From assembly GCF_039541955.1 (NCBI RefSeq), contig NZ_BAABHF010000046.1, positions 124,001 to 188,000 of the forward strand: 64,000 nucleotides of DNA. Direction: 5' to 3'. The notes below the pieces were generated by a model. The model worked only from the letters and a program-made list of their open reading frames with translations. It was not told the origin of the DNA and made no database searches. Position 1 is the first letter of the stretch; every line of letters begins with the position of its first letter. The position numbers and the translations under genes are program-made. This DNA is from Actinoallomurus oryzae. GTDB lineage: Bacteria; Actinomycetota; Actinomycetes; Streptosporangiales; Streptosporangiaceae. This document shows, piece by piece, positions 28,540-36,880 of this stretch.

Positions 28540-29745
28540 TCAGTTTCCGGTGAGGAGGTCCGGGTCGAGGACGGCGGCGGCGATCTTCTGGATGTACGGC
28601 GCCTCCGAGCCGTCCTTGTTGCCCGTCGGGTTGAGCGAGTAGACGAGCACACGGCTCAGGTCGCGGGTGGCGAACAGGCCGCTCGTGTAGCCCGGCCGGG
28701 AACCCGTCTTGCCCCAGGCGGTCAGGCCGTTCGGCATCGTCGTCTTCATCAGGCCGGCGCTGTAGCAGGCGTGGCCCGCCTCCGGGCCGATCACGCAGTT
28801 GTCCGTGCCCAGGTACGGCACGTCCGGGACGGTGAACATCTCGCCCAGCTCCCGCGCGGGCACCAGCCGGCCCTGGAAGATCGCGGTCAGGAACGTCCGC
28901 AGGTCGGCGCTGTTCGAGATCAGGCCGCCCTCCGCCCACGGGTACGGGCTCTGCTCCGACACGTCCCGCAGTGTGGTGCGGCCGTCCTCGGTGACCGCGA
29001 CGTACCCGTGGGCGTGCTCGCCCGGCAGACGTGGGTCGTGGCGGTCCAGCACGTAGGTGTCGCGCAGGTTCAGCGGCTCGATGACGCGTTGCCGCACCTC
29101 GTGGGCGTACGTGTGGCCGGTCAGGCGTTCGACCAGCAGACCGGCGAGGTAGTAGTTCGTGCCGTTGTAGTCCTGCTTGGTGCCGGGCGCGAACTTCATC
29201 GGGTGGCTCACCGCGTCCGCGACGATCTGCCGCGGGGTCCAGCTCTCGAAGCGGTGGTCGGCGAACCACTGGGCGTCGCCCTCGCCCAGCGTGGCGTCGG
29301 GCAGGCCGCTGGTGTGGTTCAGGACCTCGCGCACGCTGATCACCGGGTACGCGGCGGGGAGCAGGCCGGGCAGGTAGTGCCGCACGGACTGGTCGAGGTC
29401 CACCTTGCCCTCGGCGGCGAGCTGCAGAAGCACCACCGCGGTGAACACCTTCGAGATGCTGCCGATGCGGAAGTTCCCGTCGGCCTGGACGGTTCGGCGC
29501 GTGACGACGTCCCGTACGCCCGAGGTGCCGCTCCACTGCCCGGCCGAGCCCGTGACGTTGACCAGCGCGCCGGTCACGGTGGCGTTCGGCAGGTCGGCGA
29601 TGGCGGCTCGCAGGAGAGCCGGGTCGAGCGGCGGTAGTGCGGTGGACGGCCGCTGGACGGGCGCGGAGGCCGAGGCCGGCGCCGACGCGACGGCGGGGAC
29701 CGTCAGGGCGAGGAGAGCGCCGATGGCGGCCAGATGTCTTCTCAT
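28540..29745 (-). CDS. Exported serine hydrolase (DD-peptidase/class C beta-lactamase-like), copy B
   Basis: A 401-residue secreted paralogue of the 26647 protein. Signal peptide ends near ASA; SISK replaces STSK at the active site, NHTSGLPDA, YNG and KTG (GWGKTG equivalent, AWGKTGSRPGY) follow. Start 29745 has GGAGGA with an 8-base spacer; ATG 29754 is alternative. Divergent from the sensor kinase at 29889, which is probably co-regulated. The pair with copy A shows a local duplication that includes the upstream region. Confidence 0.85.
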   Translation of the reverse strand: MRRHLAAIGALLALTVPAVASAPASASAPVQRPSTALPPLDPALLRAAIADLPNATVTGALVNVTGSAGQWSGTSGVRDVVTRRTVQADGNFRIGSISKVFTAVVLLQLAAEGKVDLDQSVRHYLPGLLPAAYPVISVREVLNHTSGLPDATLGEGDAQWFADHRFESWTPRQIVADAVSHPMKFAPGTKQDYNGTNYYLAGLLVERLTGHTYAHEVRQRVIEPLNLRDTYVLDRHDPRLPGEHAHGYVAVTEDGRTTLRDVSEQSPYPWAEGGLISNSADLRTFLTAIFQGRLVPARELGEMFTVPDVPYLGTDNCVIGPEAGHACYSAGLMKTTMPNGLTAWGKTGSRPGYTSGLFATRDLSRVLVYSLNPTGNKDGSEAPYIQKIAAAVLDPDLLTGN

Positions 29746-29888
29746 GCCGGTCATCCTCCGGATCGGCGCCCGCCGGCGGATCGCCGAGCGCACCGATCTC
29801 TCCGCCTGGCCCGTACGGCCGAGACGGCCCGCGAAGATCCGTCGTGCGGGTGAGGTGGACCCGGCTCACCTCGGCGGATACTGATGCC

Positions 29889-31043
29889 GTGCGTCTCCCC
29901 CCGATCCGGCCGCGCGTCGCCGGGCCCTACCTCGCCGACGCGGTGGTCGCCCTGATGGTGCTCGCGGTCCTCTACGCGCCGTTCGTGCTCCCGCGGGTCA
30001 ACCAACCCGGCCCGTTCTCGTACTGGGCGTGGATCTTCACCGCCGGTACGGCGCTGCCGCTGATCTGGCGCCGCAGGTTCCCCCTGGCCTGCCTCTTGGT
30101 GATCTTCGTCGCGCTGTTCTGCTACAACCAGGTCCGGCACGCGGCCAACGAGCCGATCGCCTGGGGCATGCTGGTGGCCGCCTACTCCATCGCCTGGGGC
30201 GACCGGCGGGTCCGGGAGGTGGCCGTGCTGCTCGTGGTCGGGACGGTCGCGATCGCGTTCTCCCACAGCATGACGACCAGTGTCATCGGGGTGCTCACCG
30301 CGACCGGAGCGTACGTGCTGGGGCTGCTGGCCCGGCACCGGGAGATCCGCCTGCAGGCGCTCGCGCACCGGGCCGGCGAGATGGAGCGCGAACGCGAGCT
30401 CGACCTGGCCCGTGCGGCGACCGCCGAGCGGGCCCGGATCGCCCGCGACATGCACGACATCCTCGCCCACGCCGTCAGCATCATGGTCGTGCAGGCGGAG
30501 GCGGGGCCGGTCGTCGTACGGGCGAACCCCGACCGCGCCGAACAGGCCTTCGACGCGATCGCCGAGGCGGGCCGCGACGCGATGGTGCAGCTCCGCCGCA
30601 TGCTCGGCATGCTGAAGGAGGAGCGCGACACGGCCAGCCGGGCGCCGCAGCCCACCGTGGCGGGCCTGCCCGCGCTGGTCGAGCAGGCCGACGGCACCCC
30701 CGGCCTCAAGGTCGGCCTGCGGGCGTCGGGCGAGGCCCGGCCGCTGCCCGCGGACGCCGAGGTCGCGGCGTACCGGATCGTCCAGGAGGCTCTGACCAAC
30801 ACGGTCAAGCACGCGGGCGCGAGCCGGGTGACCGTGAACCTGGACTGGAGCGACACCGGGCTGCAGATCACCGTCGTGGACAACGGCGCCGGCGGCGGCA
30901 AGTCCGTCGGGACGGGCAACGGCCTGATCGGCATCCGCGAGCGCGCCTCGGCCTGCGGCGGCACGGCCGCGGCCGGCCCGGTGCGCGGCGGCTACCGGGT
31001 GACCGCCACCCTGCCGTACGCGCGGGTGGGGGTGCCGGTATGA
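29889..31043 (+). CDS. NarL-type sensor histidine kinase
   Basis: A 384-residue kinase of the HisKA_3 (NarX/DesK-like) class. The N-terminal half has about four to five TM helices (12-150) with little extracellular sequence. The phospho-accepting His is at about 189 in ARDMHDILAHAVS; the ATPase part has EALTNTVKHA (N box) and VDNGAGG, GNGLIGIRERA (G boxes). GATACT ends 6 bases before GTG 29889 (leaderless). It overlaps the response regulator by 4 bases. The signal is unknown; membrane or cell-envelope stress is plausible given the neighbouring hydrolase. Confidence 0.92.
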   Translation: MRLPPIRPRVAGPYLADAVVALMVLAVLYAPFVLPRVNQPGPFSYWAWIFTAGTALPLIWRRRFPLACLLVIFVALFCYNQVRHAANEPIAWGMLVAAYSIAWGDRRVREVAVLLVVGTVAIAFSHSMTTSVIGVLTATGAYVLGLLARHREIRLQALAHRAGEMERERELDLARAATAERARIARDMHDILAHAVSIMVVQAEAGPVVVRANPDRAEQAFDAIAEAGRDAMVQLRRMLGMLKEERDTASRAPQPTVAGLPALVEQADGTPGLKVGLRASGEARPLPADAEVAAYRIVQEALTNTVKHAGASRVTVNLDWSDTGLQITVVDNGAGGGKSVGTGNGLIGIRERASACGGTAAAGPVRGGYRVTATLPYARVGVPV

Positions 31044-31699
31044 GCATTCGCGTGGTGATCGCCGACGATCAGGAGCTCGTGCGCAGCGGCTTCGCGATGA
31101 TCCTCGACGCGCAGCCCGACATCGAGGTGGTCGCCGAGGCGGGCGACGGCGCCGCGGCGCTCGCGGCGGTCCACGAACACCGTCCCGACGTCGCCCTGCT
31201 CGACATCCGGATGCCGGGCATGGACGGCATCGAGGCGGCCCGCGCGGTGTGCGCGCGGACCGACTGCCGGGTGCTGATGCTGACAACGTTCGACCAGGAC
31301 GACTACGTCTACGACGCGCTGTACGGCGGGGCGAGCGGCTTCCTGCTGAAGGACGTGCGCCGCGACGACCTCGTGCACGCGGTCCGCGTCGTCGCGGCGG
31401 GCGAGTCGCTGCTGGCGCCGACGGTCACGCGCCGGCTGATCTCCGACCTGACCGCCCGCCGGCCTCGCCCGGACACCGGGTCGGCGCGCCTGGACGCCCT
31501 CACCGCACGCGAGCGGGAGACGCTCAAGCTGCTGGGCCGCGGCCTGACCAACGCCGAGATCGCGGTCGCCATGGTGGTCAGCGAGCACACGGTGAAGACC
31601 CACGTCAGCAACGTGCTCGCCAAGCTCGGCCTGCGCGACCGGGTCCAGGCCGTGATCGCGGCGTACGAGTCCGGCCTGATCACCCCCGGCGAGTCCTGA
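31040..31699 (+). CDS. NarL/FixJ-family response regulator
   Basis: A 219-residue two-domain regulator. Receiver domain with acidic pocket DDQE, phospho-acceptor Asp55 (LLDIRMPG), Thr in LTTFDQDDY and Lys in LLKDVRR; LuxR-type HTH at about 150-215 (LTARERETLKLLGRGLTNAEI, HTVKTHVSNVLAKLGLRDR, read in parts). ATG 31040 overlaps the kinase stop (ATGA). Targets may include the divergent serine hydrolase gene; this is inference. Confidence 0.93.
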   Translation: MSIRVVIADDQELVRSGFAMILDAQPDIEVVAEAGDGAAALAAVHEHRPDVALLDIRMPGMDGIEAARAVCARTDCRVLMLTTFDQDDYVYDALYGGASGFLLKDVRRDDLVHAVRVVAAGESLLAPTVTRRLISDLTARRPRPDTGSARLDALTARERETLKLLGRGLTNAEIAVAMVVSEHTVKTHVSNVLAKLGLRDRVQAVIAAYESGLITPGES

Positions 31700-31738
31700 T
31701 CGGGCTCGGTGCGTCCAGGCCGGCCCGGCGCCTCCTGA

Positions 31739-32183
31739 TCACCGGGTGGTGATCGAGACGCGGGTGCGGTGATGCCGGGGTGTCTCGATCTCGTCGACGA
31801 TCGCCACCGCCAGGTCCGCGTACGACAGGTGTGCGTCCGCGGGCGGAGCCGTCTCCCCGCCGACCGCGTACCGTCCGGTGCGTTCCGCCTGCTCCAGGCG
31901 GGCCGGAGGCGTGAGCACGAGCCAGTCGACCGTCCCGTCCCGCTCGCGCAGGCGGTCCAGGCCCGCGGTGTGCGCCGCGGCGAACGGCCGGATCTCGGGC
32001 GGGAAGGCGGCCGGATCGTCCATCACCGGGCGGCCCGAGGCGTCGTTCAGGTTCGCGAACAGCCCGATCACCACGAGACGGGGCACGCCCGCCGCGATCA
32101 TGCCGTCCAGCAGGGCGTCGGCCGCGGTGACGAAGAACTCCGGATCCAGGCCGGCGAAGCCCTGCTCCGGACCGCTGAAGGGG
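31739..32183 (-). pseudogene. Truncated NAD(P)H-binding oxidoreductase (N-terminus lost)
   Basis: Only the C-terminal two-thirds of an oxidoreductase like that at 1983 remains: DPEFFVTAADALLDGM, VPRLVVIGLFANL, WLVLTPPARLEQAERTGRY, and SYADLAVAIVDEIETP. The Rossmann GxxGxxG region and start are missing. The frame continues into antisense of the adjoining hxlR fragment, which is not functional coding sequence. Junction about 32180-32184. Confidence 0.75.
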
Positions 32184-32378
32184 CTCACCGAGACCCTGCG
32201 GGCGATGGAGCGCGACGGCCTGGTGACCCGCGCCGTCCACGACGAGAACCCGCCACGGGTGGAGTACGCCCTGACCCCGCTCGGACGCACCCTGGTGCCG
32301 CTGATCGACGCCGCGCGGATCTGGAGCGAGGAGCACCTGCCCACCCTGCTGCGCGCCCGCGAGACGTACGAGCCGTAG
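32184..32378 (+). pseudogene. Truncated HxlR-family regulator (N-terminus lost)
   Basis: Encodes LTETLRAMERDGLVTRAV followed by PPRVEYALTPLGRTL, exactly matching the C-terminal half of HxlR proteins such as that at 1531. The N-terminal Cys, first helices and start codon are gone. It abuts the truncated oxidoreductase on the other strand, so a single deletion removed both N-termini and the shared promoter. Confidence 0.8.
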
Positions 32379-32383
32379 GGCGG

Positions 32384-33538
32384 TTACTTGTCGATGTCGC
32401 CGACCACGAAGAACATCGAGCCCAGGATGGCGATCATGTCGGCGACCAGGTTGCCGGGCAGCATCTCGGTCAGCACCTGGATGTTGTTGAACGAGGCCGA
32501 GCGCAGCTTGAGCCGCCACGGTGTCTTCTCGCCGCGGGAGACCAGGTAGTAGCCGTTGATGCCGAGAGGGTTCTCCGTCCAGGCGTAGGTGTGCCCCTCG
32601 GGGACCTTCAGGACCTTCGGCAGGCGCTGGTTGATCGGGCCCGGGGGCAGGGCGGCCAGGCGTTCGACGCAGGCGTCGGCCAGGTCCAGCGAGACGTGCA
32701 CCTGCTCGAGCAGGCACTCGAACCGGGCCAGGCAGTCGCCCTCGCTCCGGACCGGGACGCGCAGCACGTCGGCCAGGTCTCCGTAGGCGAGGTACGGCTC
32801 GTCGCGCCGCAGGTCGAAATCGACGCCCGCCGCCCGCGCGATCGGCCCGGACACGCCGTACTGCTCCACCTGTTCGCGCGTCAGCACGCCCACGCCGCGC
32901 GTGCGGGCGCGGAAGATCTCGTTGCCGGTGATGAGGCGGTCGATCTGGCCGACCCCGCGGCGTACGGCGGCGGTCGCCTCGCTCACCCGGCCCAGCCAGC
33001 CCGCCGGCAGCTCCTCCTTCAGCCCGCCGACGCGGTTGAACATGTAGTGCATACGGCCGCCGGAGATCTCCTCCATGACGTGCTGCAGCTGCTCCCGCTC
33101 GGTGAAGGCGTAGAACATCGGCGTGATCGCGCCGATCTCCAGCGGGTAGGAGCCGAGGAACATCAGGTGGTTGAGCACGCGGTTGAGCTCGGCCAGCAGG
33201 GTGCGGGCCCACACCGCGCGCGCCGGCACCTCCATGCCGAGCATCCGCTCGACCGCCAGGACGACGCCCAGCTCGCTCGCGAACGCCGACAGCCAGTCGT
33301 GCCGGTTGGCCAGCACGATGATCTGACGGTAGTCGCGGACCTCGAACAGCTTCTCCGCGCCGCGGTGCATGTACCCGATGATCGGCTCGGCGGCGGCGAT
33401 GCGCTCGCCGTCGAGCGTGATGCGCAGGCGGAGGACGCCATGGGTCGAGGGGTGCTGCGGCCCGATGTTGAGCGTCATGTCCTCGGTCGCGAGGTCCTTG
33501 ACCCCCGACCCCACGCCAACGATGCGCTCGGTGCTCAC
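32384..33538 (-). CDS. nuoD: Orphan NADH-quinone oxidoreductase subunit D
   Basis: A 384-residue 49-kDa subunit of complex I, which forms part of the quinone site. IGPQHPSTHGVLRL, GYMHRGAEKL, RVLNHLMFLGSYPLEIGA, FNRVGGLKEELP and the C-terminal FVVGDIDK are conserved. No other nuo gene is near, so this is a solitary paralogue, as found in this region in some actinomycetes. Start GTG 33538 has CACGAT 7 bases upstream; ATG 33547 is alternative. Whether it joins NDH-1 or acts alone is unclear. Confidence 0.9.
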   Translation of the reverse strand: MSTERIVGVGSGVKDLATEDMTLNIGPQHPSTHGVLRLRITLDGERIAAAEPIIGYMHRGAEKLFEVRDYRQIIVLANRHDWLSAFASELGVVLAVERMLGMEVPARAVWARTLLAELNRVLNHLMFLGSYPLEIGAITPMFYAFTEREQLQHVMEEISGGRMHYMFNRVGGLKEELPAGWLGRVSEATAAVRRGVGQIDRLITGNEIFRARTRGVGVLTREQVEQYGVSGPIARAAGVDFDLRRDEPYLAYGDLADVLRVPVRSEGDCLARFECLLEQVHVSLDLADACVERLAALPPGPINQRLPKVLKVPEGHTYAWTENPLGINGYYLVSRGEKTPWRLKLRSASFNNIQVLTEMLPGNLVADMIAILGSMFFVVGDIDK

Positions 33539-33603
33539 AACGCCCATCGTGCCATGCCCAGGGTGTCGCGGAACCTGGGCCGGTTGAGGTTGACTGGGCT
33601 CCG

Positions 33604-34248
33604 ATGAACGAGAGCCACCCGCCCGCACGCGAGCCGCGGGACATGCCGCCCGGCAGTCCGCGGATCCTGCCGCACGCGGCCGTGCCCGCGCCGCCGTTCA
33701 CGTCGCCCGCGCCACCCGGACCGGCGGGGCCGTCGCCGGTGCCGATCGGCGGTCGCGCCGAGCAGGCCTTCGACCCGCCGGCCGGCATGGTGTGGGCCCG
33801 TGTGTCGCCCCGGCTCACCTGGCACCGGCGCATCGCCGTGCTGCTGTGGGCGCTGCCCATCACGATCGTCGGCGCGTTCGTCCTCGCGCGCGCGTCCGGC
33901 CTCCTCGGCGGGCTGATCTGGCTCGGGGTGATCGTGGTCGCGTGCGCGATGGGCTGGATCGTGGCCGAGCTGGTCTACCGGTCCTGGGGGTTCGCCGAGC
34001 GGGCCGACGACCTGCTGGTCACGCACGGCTTCTTCGTCAAGCACCTCGTCGTCGTGCCGTACGGCCGGATGCAGTACGTGGACGTGACGGCCGGGCTGCT
34101 CGAACAGTGGCTCGGCGTGGCGACCGTACGCCTGCACACGGCCGCGGCGGCCACCGACGCCCGGATCCCCGGCCTGCCCGCCCGCGACGCCGCCGTCCTG
34201 CGCGACCGGCTCGCCCAGAAGGGTGAATCGAGGTCGATCGGTCTTTGA
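33604..34248 (+). CDS. PH-domain (bPH2, YdbS-like) membrane protein
   Basis: A 214-residue protein. A Pro-rich cytoplasmic N-terminus (1-65), two TM helices (about 75-120), then a bPH2 domain (WGFAERADDLLVTHGFF, VVPYGRMQYVDVTAGLLEQ, LGVATVRLHTAAAATDA). It forms a pair with the next gene, overlapping by 4 bases (TTGA), as with YdbS/YdbT. Such pairs have been linked to resistance to membrane-active agents, but function here is unknown. It is divergent from nuoD. Confidence 0.88.
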   Translation: MNESHPPAREPRDMPPGSPRILPHAAVPAPPFTSPAPPGPAGPSPVPIGGRAEQAFDPPAGMVWARVSPRLTWHRRIAVLLWALPITIVGAFVLARASGLLGGLIWLGVIVVACAMGWIVAELVYRSWGFAERADDLLVTHGFFVKHLVVVPYGRMQYVDVTAGLLEQWLGVATVRLHTAAAATDARIPGLPARDAAVLRDRLAQKGESRSIGL

Positions 34249-35699
34249 ACGCAGGACCCCCGGGCTACGGGCCGTACGGCCGGCCCATCTTCACCCCGCC
34301 CCCGTACGGGCCGCCGGGCTCGCCGTACCCACCGCCCGGCTCGCCGTACGGGCAGGTCCCGTACGGGCCGCCGCCTCCGCCGCCGGTGCACTTCTCCCGC
34401 GGCGTGCACCGCCTCCACGTGTCGACCGCGGTGATCAGCGCCCTGTCCGTCCTGGTGATCGTCTTCGTGCTCGGCGGCTACACGCTGCTGCTCGGCCAGA
34501 CCGCCGACGGCGTCGAGGTGATCCTGACGCCGCGGTCGATCGCGCGGTTCCTGCTCGTCATGATGCCGGTGGCGGCGGTCGCGGCGATCATCGGCTTCTG
34601 GACCTGGTGGTCGCTGAAGTTCCACATCTCCGGCGACGACCTGGTGGTCGACACCGGCATCGTCCGCCGCCGCAACCGCCGGATCCCGCTGTCGCACATC
34701 CAGGCGGTCGACGTCGTCCGCCCGCTGGTCACGCGCGTGTTCGGGCTCGCCGAGGTCCGCGTCGAGCTGGCCGGCGGCGATCAGGCCGAGACCCGGTTCC
34801 GCTACCTCGGCCGGGCGATGGCCGAGCAGCTGCGCGCCGAGCTGCTGGCCCGCGCCGCCGGCCTGCCCGGCCACACGCCCGAGGCGCCCGAACACCCGTA
34901 CTGGCGCGTCTGGTTCGGCACGCTGCTCGGCTCACAACTCCTCAAGCTCCCGGTCATCGGCGGCCTGATGCTGCTGGTGGCGCTGCTGGCGTTCGGCGTG
35001 GTCTTCCGCGAGCTGGGCGTGCTCGCGGCGGCGCTGCCGGTGCTGCTCGGCCTGGCGCGCGGCGTCGTCGCGCCGCTGGTCATGCACGCGAGGTTCAAGG
35101 CCGCGGTGTCGCCGGACGGGCTGCGCCTGCGGTACGGGCTGATGGAGACGCGGATGCAGACCGTGCCGCCGGGCCGGGTCCAGGCGGTGCGCGTGGTCGA
35201 GCCGCTGTTGTGGCGCAGCTTCGGCTGGGCGCGGCTCGACGTCACCGTCGCCGGATACGTCGGCGACCGCCAGGCGCTGTCCTCGGTGCTGCTGCCCGTC
35301 GCGCCGCGCCGGGTCGCCTTCCACCTCGTCGGCATGGTCTTCCCCGGCACCGACGCGGAGGCCGTACGACTGCTCCCGGCGCCGCGGTCGCTGCGCTCGC
35401 CGTTCGGCCGGAGCGCGGCCGGCACCGACGACGCCGTCTTCGTCACCCAGCGGGGCCGGGTGTGCCGGCGGCTCGACGTCATCGCCCACGCGCGGGCGCA
35501 GAGCGTACGCATGACCTCGGGCCCGCTCCAGCGGCTGCTGGGCCTGGGCACCGTCCACGTCGACGCACCGCCCGGTCCGGTCCAGGTGGCCGCCGAGAAC
35601 CGCGAGCTGGGCGAGGCGCGGGCGATCGTGGAGTCCGCGGCCGAGCGGGCGCACCGGGCGCGCGCCACCGACCAGCGCACCGACCGATGGGCGACCTGA
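34245..35699 (+). CDS. PH-domain (YdbT-like) membrane protein
   Basis: A 484-residue membrane protein with a Pro/Gly/Tyr-rich N-terminus, two or more TM pairs, and bPH2-type repeats (LRVVEPLLWRSFGWARLDVTV, SVLLPVAPR; later RLLGLGTVHVDAPPG, parts). TTG 34245 overlaps the previous stop, giving a coupled pair. Typical of YdbT family length. C-terminal tail is Arg/Ala-rich. Probable complex partner of the 33604 protein. Confidence 0.85.
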   Translation: MNAGPPGYGPYGRPIFTPPPYGPPGSPYPPPGSPYGQVPYGPPPPPPVHFSRGVHRLHVSTAVISALSVLVIVFVLGGYTLLLGQTADGVEVILTPRSIARFLLVMMPVAAVAAIIGFWTWWSLKFHISGDDLVVDTGIVRRRNRRIPLSHIQAVDVVRPLVTRVFGLAEVRVELAGGDQAETRFRYLGRAMAEQLRAELLARAAGLPGHTPEAPEHPYWRVWFGTLLGSQLLKLPVIGGLMLLVALLAFGVVFRELGVLAAALPVLLGLARGVVAPLVMHARFKAAVSPDGLRLRYGLMETRMQTVPPGRVQAVRVVEPLLWRSFGWARLDVTVAGYVGDRQALSSVLLPVAPRRVAFHLVGMVFPGTDAEAVRLLPAPRSLRSPFGRSAAGTDDAVFVTQRGRVCRRLDVIAHARAQSVRMTSGPLQRLLGLGTVHVDAPPGPVQVAAENRELGEARAIVESAAERAHRARATDQRTDRWAT

Positions 35700-35701
35700 C
35701 C

Positions 35702-36880
35702 ATGACGTACGACCCGTGGTCCCCGCACTTCGTGGCCGACCCGTACCCGGCCTATGAGGTGCTGCGGCGCGAACGACCGGTCTTCTTCGACGAGCCGACC
35801 GGCCAGTGGGTGGTCTCCCGCCACGCGGACGTGAACGCCCTGCTGCGCGACCGCCGCCTCGGCCGGTCGTACCTGCACGTCGCGACCCACGAGGAGTTCG
35901 GGCGGCCGCCGGAGCCGGACTTCCTGGCGCCGTTCTGGAACCTCATCCGCGCCGGCATGCTCGACGTCGAGCCGCCCGACCACACCCGGCTGCGGCGCCT
36001 GGTGTCCAAGGCGTTCACCCCGCGGATGGTCGAGGGGCTGCGCCCGCGCGTCCGCGAACTCGCCGCGGGCCTGGTCGGCGGGCTCGTCGAACGCGGCGGA
36101 GGCGACCTGCTCGCCGAGGTCGCCGAGCCGCTGCCGGTGACGGTGATCGCCGAGCTGCTCGGCATCCCCGAGGGCGACCGGCACCTGCTCCGCCCCTGGT
36201 CGGCCGACATCTGCGGCATGTACGAGCTGAACCCTCCGGCAGAGGTGCAGCACACGGCCGTGCGCGCCGCGGTGGAGTTCTCCGACTACCTGCGCGGGCT
36301 CGCCCGCCGGCCGCGCGGCGACGACCTGATCGGCGCGCTGGCCGCCGTCGACGGGCTGACCGAGGACGAGCTCGTCGGCACCTGCGTGCTGCTGCTCAAC
36401 GCCGGCCATGAGGCGACCGTCAACGCCACCGGCAACGCCTGGTGGGCCCTGTTCCGCAACCCGGGCGAGCTCGCCCGCCTGCGCGCCGACCCCGGCCTGA
36501 TCCCGACCGCGGTCGAAGAGCTGCTGCGCTACGACACGCCGGCGCCGATGTTCGAGCGCTGGGTGCTGGAGGACGTCGAGGTGGCCGGGGTACGCGTGCC
36601 GCGCGGCGCGGAGGTGGCGCTGCAGTTCGCCTCCGCCAACCGCGACCCGGAGGTCTTCGCGAACCCCGACACCCTGGACCTGTCGCGCACCCCGAACCCC
36701 CACATCGGCTTCGGCGCCGGCATCCACTTCTGCCTGGGCGCGCCGCTGGCCCGGATCGAGCTCGCCGAGTCGATGGCCGCGCTCCTGCGCGCGGCCCCGA
36801 ACCTGCGCCCGGTCGCCGAGCCCACGTGGAAACCGGGCTTCATCCTGCGCGGTCTGGAGTCACTTCCCGTCGTCGTGTAG
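35702..36880 (+). CDS. Cytochrome P450
   Basis: A 392-residue soluble P450. I-helix motif AGHEATV starts at about 234; ExxR is EELLRY; the haem loop FGAGIHFCLGAP has Cys at about 344 and matches the FGxGxHxC consensus. ATG 35702 is chosen because it follows the TGA of the PH gene closely (coupling); ATG 35687 is alternative. The 3' end runs 41 bases into the 3' end of the convergent methyltransferase. No redox partner nearby. Confidence 0.92.
   Translation: MTYDPWSPHFVADPYPAYEVLRRERPVFFDEPTGQWVVSRHADVNALLRDRRLGRSYLHVATHEEFGRPPEPDFLAPFWNLIRAGMLDVEPPDHTRLRRLVSKAFTPRMVEGLRPRVRELAAGLVGGLVERGGGDLLAEVAEPLPVTVIAELLGIPEGDRHLLRPWSADICGMYELNPPAEVQHTAVRAAVEFSDYLRGLARRPRGDDLIGALAAVDGLTEDELVGTCVLLLNAGHEATVNATGNAWWALFRNPGELARLRADPGLIPTAVEELLRYDTPAPMFERWVLEDVEVAGVRVPRGAEVALQFASANRDPEVFANPDTLDLSRTPNPHIGFGAGIHFCLGAPLARIELAESMAALLRAAPNLRPVAEPTWKPGFILRGLESLPVVV

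Noticed and set aside
31680..33863. A long frame covering the nuoD region in another frame
   Set aside because: It is a shadow of nuoD, the decayed pair and neighbouring genes and shows no domain of its own.
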